Shown: positions 1 to 6,715 of the stretch, in pieces
Numbering within the stretch: position 1 is the first letter of the stretch
How the letters are laid out: each line of letters starts with the position of its first letter
Assembly (NCBI GenBank): GCA_012728155.1
Contig: JAAYFR010000102.1
Span: forward strand, 1 to 19,805
Direction: 5' to 3'
Source: Bacteroidales bacterium
GTDB taxonomy: Bacteria > Bacteroidota > Bacteroidia > Bacteroidales > Dysgonomonadaceae
DNA: 19,805 nucleotides
Position numbers and translations under genes: made by a program
Notes under the pieces: model-generated
The model's database searches: none
Seen by the model: only the letters and a program-made list of their open reading frames with translations
What the model was told of the DNA's origin: nothing

Positions 1-315
1 ATACAATACCTTCTGGGCATTACGGTCCTGTTTCTTACATGCTATAACAAGTTGCAGATCATCCATTCTTAACCGCAGTTCACTTTATTAGATGAAAAAC
101 AAGAAAAAACGCTGCGTGAATTGGTGAATTTTTATTTCTATTTATGTTTTTTTAATGAATAAGCTCTCTTTCCACCATAGCTGATTTTCCTGCATCAAAA
201 TTACTATCTACAACAAAACCCGGCAAATGAAATTAATTAAGAATATCTAAATTAAATTGGGGTATCATTCTTTTTTCGCTATTTTTGTACTACTTAATCA
301 ATTAATAATTACTCT
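1..315. other. Non-coding stretch upstream of sppA, possible decayed gene remnant
   Basis: No intact gene is visible. On the plus strand one frame reads through about 50 codons (1-153) broken by a TAA at 70-72. The second half (73-153) would encode a short segment containing LLDEKQEKTLRELVNFYF, which has a protein-like look and could be the tail of a decayed AraC-type regulator, but I cannot establish this. The only well supported element is the sppA promoter near 257-287. Confidence 0.3.
257..287 (+). promoter_or_regulatory. Bacteroidota-type promoter of the sppA operon
   Basis: The -7 box TATTTTTG at 280-287 fits TAnnTTTG. A TTG at 257-259 lies 20 bp upstream and serves as the -33 element. 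Transcription should start near 292-295, about 20 nt before the sppA start codon. This likely drives the whole sppA-lpxK-punA-thiL run. Confidence 0.65.
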
Positions 316-2094
316 ATGAAGGATTTTCTAAAAATCGTACTTGCATCCGCTTTGGGTTTTGTCATCGCGAATATTCTCTTTTCCATAATTGCCATGATCT
401 TCATCTTTGGGGCAATGGGTTCCCTTATGGGTTCCCTATCAACCGGCGAGAAATTTATCCTTCAGGACAATACGGTATTGAACCTGCGCCTGAACGGCCC
501 CATCACCGAGCGTACCCCCGAAGAAGATCCGTTCACCGCCTTGATGGAGTCCAATCGTCCTTTACCTATGGGATTGAACGATATTGTGAGCGCCATCAGG
601 AAGGCAAAGAATAATGATAAAATAAAGGGTGTCTATATCGACTCCCGCACCCTATCTGCTTCTATGGCTACATTGGCCGAGATCCGGCATGAGCTGGAGA
701 GTTTCAAGGAGAGCGGAAAATTTGTCGTTGCTTATGCCGACACCTATACCCAAGGGGGATATTATCTGGCATCCGTTGCAGATAAAGTAGCAATCAATCC
801 ACAGGGGACGCTCGATCTCCATGGATTGGCTTCGATTCCTACTTTTTACAAGGATGCACTCGACAAGCTGGGCATCGAAATGCAGATATTTAAGGTGGGG
901 ACCTATAAATCGGCAGTGGAGCCTTTTACCCAAAACGAAATGAGTGAAGCAAACCGGGAACAGGTGAGCTCTTACCTGAACGATGTATGGAGTTTCCTGA
1001 GAAGTGACCTGGCGGAAGCGCGTTCAATCACTATTGCCGATATCGACTTGCTGGTCAACAGCCTACCCGCCGTGCAATCGACCGATTTCCTGCTCTCATC
1101 GAACCTGGTCGATACCCTTCTCTATGAAACAGAGATGAAGAATTATCTGAGGAGCTTGCTCGATATCGATGAAGATGCGAAGATCTCATCGGCAACGGTG
1201 GCCGATATGAAGTCGGTAACCACCAAGACGGTGAAGAAGACCGATAACACCATCGCTCTCCTCTACGCATACGGAAATATTGTTTCTGGTACCGGTTCAT
1301 CCAATATCCAGGATAAATATATGGTAGACCAGATTGAGAAACTGAGAAAAGATAAGGAGATCAAAGCGGTGGTGTTCCGTATCAACTCGGGAGGGGGAAG
1401 TGCCTATGCATCAGAACAGATATGGAAAGCCATTTCCGACCTGAAAAATGAAAAACCGGTTGTGGTCTCAATGGGCGATCTGGCGGCTTCGGGTGGGTAT
1501 TATATCGCATGTAACGGTGATAAAATTGTGGCCCAGCCCACTACGCTGACCGGATCAATCGGCATTTTCGGGGTTATCCCAAATTTTCAGGGAACGACAA
1601 AAAAATTGGGCATATCTACCGATGAGGTAAAGACAAACGACTATTCCGATTTTGGCAACCTCACCCGCCCATTCAACGAAAGAGAAAAGGAGATGATGCA
1701 AGCCATGATCGAAAGAGGTTATGATCTCTTCCTCACCCGCTGTGCGGAAGGACGCGGCATACCCAAAGACTCGATGGCGCTTTATGCTGAGGGCCGAGTA
1801 TGGACAGGCAACCAGGCCAAAGAGATCGGACTGGTGGATGAGCTGGGAGGGATTGAGAAAGCGATCGAGATAGCTGCGGAGATGGCTAATCTGGGGAAGA
1901 GCTACGTGGTGTTTGAGTATCCTAAACTGCGCTCAAAATTCGAAGAATTGGTCAATCCCCAAAAGGAAGAATTGGCAGCCAGGACTATGAAAGAGTATCT
2001 GGGTGAAAGTTACGAGATGTTTATGCTGTTGAAAGATATCAAAGAGCAGGATTATATCCAAGCAAGAATTCCATACGAACTGAATATCTACTAA
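316..2094 (+). CDS. sppA: Signal peptide peptidase SppA, 67K type
   Basis: Membrane-anchored serine protease of the S49 family that degrades cleaved signal peptides. An N-terminal hydrophobic segment (about residues 7-33) should anchor it in the inner membrane with the catalytic domains outside. It has the tandem-domain layout of the long form; 592 aa is close to E. coli SppA. The Ser/Lys dyad can be assigned: Lys198 in GTYKSAVEPF (E. coli Lys209) in the first half and Ser392 in AASGGYY (E. coli Ser409) in the second. The glycine-rich INSGGGSA at 356-363 precedes the Ser domain. The start at 316 follows a good promoter by about 20 nt. lpxK begins 5 nt after the stop, so the two are cotranscribed. 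No irregularity is seen. Confidence 0.95.
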   Translation: MKDFLKIVLASALGFVIANILFSIIAMIFIFGAMGSLMGSLSTGEKFILQDNTVLNLRLNGPITERTPEEDPFTALMESNRPLPMGLNDIVSAIRKAKNNDKIKGVYIDSRTLSASMATLAEIRHELESFKESGKFVVAYADTYTQGGYYLASVADKVAINPQGTLDLHGLASIPTFYKDALDKLGIEMQIFKVGTYKSAVEPFTQNEMSEANREQVSSYLNDVWSFLRSDLAEARSITIADIDLLVNSLPAVQSTDFLLSSNLVDTLLYETEMKNYLRSLLDIDEDAKISSATVADMKSVTTKTVKKTDNTIALLYAYGNIVSGTGSSNIQDKYMVDQIEKLRKDKEIKAVVFRINSGGGSAYASEQIWKAISDLKNEKPVVVSMGDLAASGGYYIACNGDKIVAQPTTLTGSIGIFGVIPNFQGTTKKLGISTDEVKTNDYSDFGNLTRPFNEREKEMMQAMIERGYDLFLTRCAEGRGIPKDSMALYAEGRVWTGNQAKEIGLVDELGGIEKAIEIAAEMANLGKSYVVFEYPKLRSKFEELVNPQKEELAARTMKEYLGESYEMFMLLKDIKEQDYIQARIPYELNIY

Positions 2095-2099
2095 AAGAA

Positions 2100-3218
2100 A
2101 TGGAGAAACCTCCCGTCAAAATACGTCGATCATTGTCGCCAATTGCCTGGCTATACGGCCTTGGCGTGAATTTTCGGAACAAGCTGTTCGATAAAAATAT
2201 TCTCAAACAAATATCTTTTGATATTCCGGTGATATGTGTGGGCAACCTCACTGTGGGCGGCACAGGAAAAACCCCGCATATTGAATACCTCATCAGGCTG
2301 CTGTCGCCACAATACAAGGTGGCAGTACTCAGCAGGGGGTACAAACGCAAACGCAAAGGCTTTATGATCGTCGACATCGATTCAAAAGCATCCAGTGTGG
2401 GAGATGAACCCCTGCAAATCAAGCAGAAATTCCCTGAAACATTGGTGGTAGTCGACAAAAATCGGGTGAACGCCATCAGAAAAATTCTCACTATCGAAAA
2501 AGAAGAACGCCCCGATGTGATCCTGCTCGACGATGGGTTCCAGCATCGCTATGTGAAACCATCATGCTCCATCCTGTTGGTAGACAGTAATCGCCCCATT
2601 TTTGAAGACCGTCTGTTGCCGGCAGGATTATTGCGTGAGCCGTTGAAAGGAAAAGAGAGAGCATCTATCGTCATCGTCACCAAATGCGACGACGACATGC
2701 AACCCATCGATTTCCGCATCTATACAAACGGATTGAATCTCTATCCTTTTCAACAACTCTATTTCACCGGTTTCGACTATGGCATGATCATGCCTCTCTT
2801 CCCGGAGTTACAGAGAGAGCCACTACAACCATTGGATATCCGTAAGAAACATCTCTTCTTAGTGACAGGCATCGCCTCACCCCAGCCTCTTGTGGATAAA
2901 GTGGAACTGATCACCTACAACCTCTACACCAAATTTTTTCCCGATCATCACTCGTTTAATGAAAAAGATATACAGTCGATCAGAGAATTGATCAATACGA
3001 TAGAGGTAGACAACAACCACAAGATCATCCTGACCACCGAAAAGGATGCCGTCCGCCTCAGAGAACTACCCTACCTCGATGAGGAGATGAAGAGAATGCT
3101 CTATTATATCCCGGTAAGCGTAACATTCATGGATGAGAAAGAACAAGAACAATTCAACAACAATATTTTAGGACATGTTAGAGACTATCAAGCAAACAGC
3201 GGATTACCTGAAGAGTAG
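2100..3218 (+). CDS. lpxK: Tetraacyldisaccharide 4'-kinase LpxK
   Basis: Phosphorylates the 4' position of the tetraacyldisaccharide 1-phosphate precursor to form lipid IVA, a late step of the Raetz pathway, at the cytoplasmic face of the inner membrane. The N-terminus SLSPIAWLYGLGVNFRN (residues 11-27) is the usual membrane-associating helix region of the family. The P-loop GGTGKT is at 53-58 and the Walker B-like LLDDGFQHR at 142-150, both diagnostic for LpxK. Length 372 aa is normal for Bacteroidota. It follows sppA by 5 nt, and its last 44 nt overlap the start of the purine phosphorylase gene in another frame. The presence of lpxK supports a Gram-negative, lipid A-producing host. Confidence 0.95.
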   Translation: MEKPPVKIRRSLSPIAWLYGLGVNFRNKLFDKNILKQISFDIPVICVGNLTVGGTGKTPHIEYLIRLLSPQYKVAVLSRGYKRKRKGFMIVDIDSKASSVGDEPLQIKQKFPETLVVVDKNRVNAIRKILTIEKEERPDVILLDDGFQHRYVKPSCSILLVDSNRPIFEDRLLPAGLLREPLKGKERASIVIVTKCDDDMQPIDFRIYTNGLNLYPFQQLYFTGFDYGMIMPLFPELQREPLQPLDIRKKHLFLVTGIASPQPLVDKVELITYNLYTKFFPDHHSFNEKDIQSIRELINTIEVDNNHKIILTTEKDAVRLRELPYLDEEMKRMLYYIPVSVTFMDEKEQEQFNNNILGHVRDYQANSGLPEE

Positions 3219-3987
3219 AATCGGAGAGATACCCAATACAGCCATTATCCTGGGGACGGGATTGGGCGAACTGGTGCACGAAATTGAAAATAAGAACGAG
3301 ATTTCCTATACCGAGATTCCCAATTTCCCCATCTCTACGGTGGAGGGGCATAGCGGGAAACTGATCGTGGGTACCCTCGGCGGTAAGAGAGTGCTGGCCA
3401 TGCAGGGACGTTTCCACTACTACGAAGGGTACGATATGAAACAGGTCACTTTCCCCATCCGTATCTTCCAGGCGTTGGGCATCGAATACCTCTTCGTTTC
3501 CAATGCGGCGGGAGGGATGAACGCCAGCTTCGACGTAGGCGATATCATGCTGATTGAAGACCATATCAACCTCTTCCCCGAGCATCCGCTCCACGGAAAA
3601 AATTTCAACGAACTGGGTACCCGTTTCCCCGATATGAGTGAGGCGTACAACAGATCTTTGCGACTGATGGCCATGGAGGTCGCCAAAGAAAAAAATATCA
3701 AACTACAGCATGGAGTCTATATCGGCCTCCAAGGACCTACTTTCGAAACGCCGGCCGAATACAACTGGCTGCGTATCATTGGAGGAGACGCTGTGGGCAT
3801 GTCCACCGTACCCGAAGTGATTGTGGCCAACCATGCAGGGATGAAAGTTTTGGCATTCTCCATCATCACCGACTTGGGTGTGATTGGCAAGATCGTGGAA
3901 ATATCGCATGAAGAAGTACAGGAAGCGGCCAAGATCGCCCAGCCAAAAATGGCGGAAATCATGCGTACCATCATCCAGAAAATTTGA
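3175..3987 (+). CDS. punA: Purine nucleoside phosphorylase, trimeric (PNP/MTAP) family
   Basis: Cytoplasmic phosphorolysis of purine nucleosides to the free base and ribose 1-phosphate, for purine salvage. Family motifs are in order: phosphate-binding GTGLGE (27-32), VEGHSG (56-61), QGRFHYYEGY (77-86), SNAAGGMN (109-116), GLQGPTFETPAE (184-195; Glu191 matches the base-binding Glu201 of human PNP) and GMSTVPEV (208-215). Length 270 aa is typical. At the position that sets base specificity (Asn243 in human PNP) this protein has Asp233 in IITDLGV. Asp at this place is the adenine-binding residue of methylthioadenosine phosphorylases, so specificity for inosine/guanosine alone should not be assumed. 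The start at 3175 overlaps lpxK by 44 nt and keeps the conserved N-terminal region. It is a member of the sppA-thiL run. Confidence 0.92.
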   Translation: MLETIKQTADYLKSRIGEIPNTAIILGTGLGELVHEIENKNEISYTEIPNFPISTVEGHSGKLIVGTLGGKRVLAMQGRFHYYEGYDMKQVTFPIRIFQALGIEYLFVSNAAGGMNASFDVGDIMLIEDHINLFPEHPLHGKNFNELGTRFPDMSEAYNRSLRLMAMEVAKEKNIKLQHGVYIGLQGPTFETPAEYNWLRIIGGDAVGMSTVPEVIVANHAGMKVLAFSIITDLGVIGKIVEISHEEVQEAAKIAQPKMAEIMRTIIQKI

Positions 3988-4029
3988 GGACCCATACAAT
4001 TACAAGAAACCCCCGACTCACCATATCAT

Positions 4030-5058
4030 ATGCGAACAGAAATAGCCTCCTTAGGCGAATTCGGGCTGATCGACCACCTCACCAAAGATATCAAACTGAC
4101 GCAGAAAAGCTCTATCAAAGGTGTCGGTGATGATGCGGCAGTGGTGGATAATGGCGAAAACCGGACATTAGTGACTACCGACCTGCTGCTGGAAGGGATC
4201 CATTTCGATCTCGTCTATACCCCCTTGAAACATCTCGGGTATAAAGCGGCGGTAGTCAACTTCTCCGATATTTATGCGATGAACGGAAAACCACAACAGA
4301 TCACCGTCTCATTAGGTATCTCGAAACGGTTCTCGGTAGAGGATCTCGAAGATTTCTACAGCGGATTGAAACTGGCCTGTGAGATCTACGGGGTAGATAT
4401 TGTGGGAGGAGACACCACTTCATCCCTCACCGGCTTCACCATCAGCATCACCTGCATCGGCTCGGTGGAGAAAAGAAAAATTGTCTATAGGGAGGGAGCT
4501 AAAAACAGCGACCTGATCTATGTGTCGGGCGATCTGGGTGCCTCCTATATGGGCTTGCAATTGCTGGAAAGGGAAAAGAGCGTCTTCGATGGAGATAAGG
4601 ATTTCCAACCCGATTTCGGTGGCAGGGAGTACCTGCTGGAGCGTCAAATCAAACCGGAAGCCCGGAAAGATATCATTCAACTATTGGAAGAGAACGGAAT
4701 TATCCCCACTTCGATGATAGACCTCTCCGACGGATTATCGTCCGACCTGCTCCATATCTGTAACCGGAGTAATGTCGGCTGCCAACTCTTTGAGGAGCGT
4801 ATCCCAATCGATTACCAGACCGCGGCGATGGCGGAGACATTCAATATGAATGTGACGACCGTAGCACTGAATGGCGGTGAAGATTATGAGCTGCTTTTCA
4901 CCGTTCCCCTGCATCTCCATGAGAAGATGAGCAAACTGGAAGCGATCCGACTGGTGGGGCATATCACACCGCCCGAACAGGGATGTTACTTGGTCACCCG
5001 CGACGGACAGGAGATGCAACTCCGGGCGCAAGGTTGGAATCCCATCGCAGATGAATAA
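4030..5058 (+). CDS. thiL: Thiamine-monophosphate kinase ThiL
   Basis: ATP-dependent phosphorylation of thiamine monophosphate to thiamine pyrophosphate, the last step of cofactor synthesis, in the cytoplasm. It belongs to the PurM/SelD-like fold. Visible motifs: GVGDDAAVVD (31-40) and TTDLLLEGIHF (49-59), the metal and nucleotide loops; NFSDIYAMNG (77-86); VGGDTT (125-130); IDLSDGLSSDL (230-240); GGEDYELLFT (282-291). At 342 aa the length fits the family. It lies 42 nt after punA in the same direction with no obvious own promoter, so it probably ends the operon. The start at 4030 retains the usual N-terminal GEFGLIDHL segment. Confidence 0.95.
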   Translation: MRTEIASLGEFGLIDHLTKDIKLTQKSSIKGVGDDAAVVDNGENRTLVTTDLLLEGIHFDLVYTPLKHLGYKAAVVNFSDIYAMNGKPQQITVSLGISKRFSVEDLEDFYSGLKLACEIYGVDIVGGDTTSSLTGFTISITCIGSVEKRKIVYREGAKNSDLIYVSGDLGASYMGLQLLEREKSVFDGDKDFQPDFGGREYLLERQIKPEARKDIIQLLEENGIIPTSMIDLSDGLSSDLLHICNRSNVGCQLFEERIPIDYQTAAMAETFNMNVTTVALNGGEDYELLFTVPLHLHEKMSKLEAIRLVGHITPPEQGCYLVTRDGQEMQLRAQGWNPIADE

Positions 5059-5085
5059 TTTTTTCAGCATTTTTTATTGGCAAAT

Positions 5086-5116
5086 TTTGTAAATCTCAAA
5101 AATGCGTTTATCTTTG
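5086..5116 (+). promoter_or_regulatory. Promoter of tRNA-Phe
   Basis: TTTG at 5086-5089 and TATCTTTG at 5109-5116 are separated by 19 bp, an exact match to the Bacteroidota -33/-7 pattern. The start should fall near 5122, about 17 nt before the mature tRNA 5' end. Confidence 0.75.
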
Positions 5117-5138
5117 CACTCGCAATTTAAACAGTGCT

Positions 5139-5211
5139 GGTGCCATAGCTCAGTTGGTAGAGCAAAGGACTGAAAATCCTTGTGTCCCCGGTTCGATTCC
5201 TGGTGGCACCA
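5139..5211 (+). tRNA. tRNA-Phe (anticodon GAA)
   Basis: Full cloverleaf. Acceptor GGTGCCA (5139-5145) pairs with TGGCACC (5204-5210), with discriminator A5211. D-stem is GCTC/GAGC (5148-5151, 5160-5163). Anticodon stem is AAGGA/TCCTT (5165-5169, 5177-5181) with loop CTGAAAA and anticodon GAA at 5172-5174. The variable loop is GTGTC. The T-loop is TTCGATT at 5192-5198. CCA is not encoded. The T-stem CCCGG/CCTGG has one mismatch, C5189 against T5201. An integrase gene begins about 240 bp downstream in the same direction, so the 3' half of this tRNA is the probable integration target of the element to the right. Confidence 0.95.
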
Positions 5212-5223
5212 CTGATAAGAAAA

Positions 5224-5287
5224 GCAGAAAATAGAAAATCCCTGAAGGTCAATCACTTTCGGGGATTTTTGTTTTCTGCCGAAAGTG
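5224..5287 (+). terminator. Overlapping inverted repeats downstream of tRNA-Phe, probable terminator
   Basis: GCAGAAAA (5224-5231) is exactly complementary to TTTTCTGC (5272-5279). Inside it, AATCCC (5237-5242) faces GGGGATT (5261-5267), followed by a run of T, so the hairpin resembles a rho-independent terminator for the tRNA transcript. A second exact pair, CACTTTCGG (5254-5262) with CCGAAAGTG (5279-5287), uses bases of the first, so the two folds exclude each other. Confidence 0.6.
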
Positions 5288-5326
5288 CAAAATGGGGCGA
5301 AAAAGAACATATCTGGTGGCGTAATC

Positions 5327-5360
5327 GGTGACTTTTTCGAGACTATCAAAAATAGTCACC
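5327..5360. repeat. Inverted repeat GGTGACT/AGTCACC
   Basis: GGTGACT (5327-5333) and AGTCACC (5354-5360) are perfectly complementary. The stem can extend through TTTT against AAAA with one bulged T. It lies between the tRNA and the first integrase and could be part of the attachment region or a second terminator. Confidence 0.5.
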
Positions 5361-5392
5361 AAGACGTTTTTATTTCGCTAATATACAGTGTT

Positions 5393-5430
5393 TTGCATAA
5401 TTTAAATCTGGGCCTATTTCCTTAATTTTG
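5393..5430 (+). promoter_or_regulatory. Probable promoter of the first integrase
   Basis: TAATTTTG at 5423-5430 fits TAnnTTTG and lies 21 bp before the start codon. No good -33 box is found at the usual spacing. TTGCATA at 5393-5399 starts 30 bp upstream of the box; the second integrase has the same heptamer at the same distance. Confidence 0.5.
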
Positions 5431-5451
5431 AACCATTAAAATTGCAAGGAA

Positions 5452-6471
5452 ATGAGAAGAAATTCATTTGGAGTTTTATTCTTCTTAAAGAAGAACCAGT
5501 TACTAAAAAGTGGAGAAGCCCCCGTAAGTATGCGAATTACCGTAAACGGTCAGCGTGAGGAAATTCGTACGAAGAAAAGCATTAACCCTTCCCTTTGGAA
5601 TCAAGCCAAAGAACGTTCCAGAGGGCGTGATCGGAAATCCCGTGACGTCAACGACTACATCGAATCTGCGCAAATAAGACTTTCCCAGCTCTTTACCGAG
5701 ATGGAGCAAAACGGCAAAACCATTACTGCTAAGATTCTTCGGAATAAGTTTCTGGGTATGGATGATGAACATCGCAAGATGCTAATTGCTTTTTTCAATG
5801 AACATAATGAACAATGTAGGAAATTAATTGGAATAGATTATGTAGATATTACGGTTCGCCGATATGAATGTTGCGCTCGCTACCTACAAGAGCTTATTCA
5901 GCAAAAGTATGGTGAGAATGATTTACTTCTAAGAGAGGTAAAAGGGGAGTTGGTGCGAGATTTTGAATTCTTCCTAAAAACGGAAAAAGGCTGTGCCCAG
6001 AATACGGTTATCCGATATATGAAATGCTTCAAAAAAGTAATCAACTTGGCTATTGCCAACGAGTACATTAGTCGAAATCCATTTGCTGGAATCAAATTTC
6101 ATGAAGTGCCGGTCAACAAGGAATTCCTGACCATGGACGAAATAACTCGAATCACTCAAAAAGAATTTGCGATACATCGGTTAGAATTGGTTCGAGATGT
6201 ATTCTTGTTCTCAATATGGACTGGGCTTGCATTCATTGATGTCTATAATCTAAAACAAGAACATATTGTTACAGACAACAACGGAAATCTATGGATACGC
6301 AAAACCCGTGAAAAGACAAATAATATGTGTAATATCCCTTTGTTAAGTACCCCTATGCAAATTTTAAAGAAATACGAAGGATATCCCATCTGCGAAGAAC
6401 GAGGAACACTACTACCTGTTATGTGTAATCAAAAATATAATTCGTACTTGAAGGAAACCCAAGCAGTTTAG
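5452..6471 (+). pseudogene. Tyrosine recombinase (CTnDOT/NBU type), C-terminally truncated
   Basis: The N-terminal part is a normal Bacteroidales integrase: arm-binding domain (about 1-100), core-binding SAM-like domain (about 105-215) and the first half of the catalytic domain (from about 225). The Arg I region reads TGLAFID (257-263), with Ala260 where most tyrosine recombinases have Arg. The protein aligns by eye with the intact neighbour as far as PVMCNQKYNSYLKE (322-335) and then ends with TQAV and a TAG. The HxxR, H/W and catalytic Tyr segments, roughly the last 95 residues, are missing, and I found no continuation in another frame in the 244 nt that follow. It cannot catalyse strand exchange alone. 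A deletion, or insertion of a second element at about 6455-6470, would explain it. It is nearest the tRNA and so probably the original integrase for this site. Confidence 0.85.
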
Positions 6472-6715
6472 GAGAGGCAAAGTAAAAGCGAGTAACGAGA
6501 ACGAAATCAGCGGATTACGAAATTGGTAATTTTTGGAAAAATGGGAGAAAACGCATAAAAAAGCAAAGTTGGCGGTAAGTTGAGTTACCAACTCGTTACC
6601 TGAGCAAGTTTTCGAACAATTACACAACAGGCTATTATTCATTGATTTGCGTTGGATTGCATAGCGCCGGATAACTCTAAGTGAATTAAATTTGTAACCA
6701 TTAAAAATTAGAGTT
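6472..6715. other. Gap between the two integrases with inverted repeats
   Basis: No gene. GAGTT (6582-6586) and AACTC (6590-6594) form a hairpin enclosed by GGTAA (6574-6578) and TTACC (6596-6600). GTAACGAG (6492-6499) is also exactly complementary to CTCGTTAC (6592-6599), which overlaps that hairpin. Such clustered repeats next to an integrase could be its arm-type binding sites or the left attachment region of a second element; this is inference only. Confidence 0.45.
6657..6694 (+). promoter_or_regulatory. Probable promoter of the second integrase
   Basis: TAAATTTG at 6687-6694 fits TAnnTTTG, 21 bp before the start codon. TTGCATA at 6657-6663 lies exactly 30 bp upstream, as in front of the first integrase. 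AACCATTAAAA follows the box in both genes. Confidence 0.55.

Noticed and set aside
152..232. Minus-strand open stretch of about 26 codons reading LPGFVVDSNFDAGKSAM
   Set aside because: Protein-like at first sight, but it has no start codon, is bounded by stops close by and is too short to assign.
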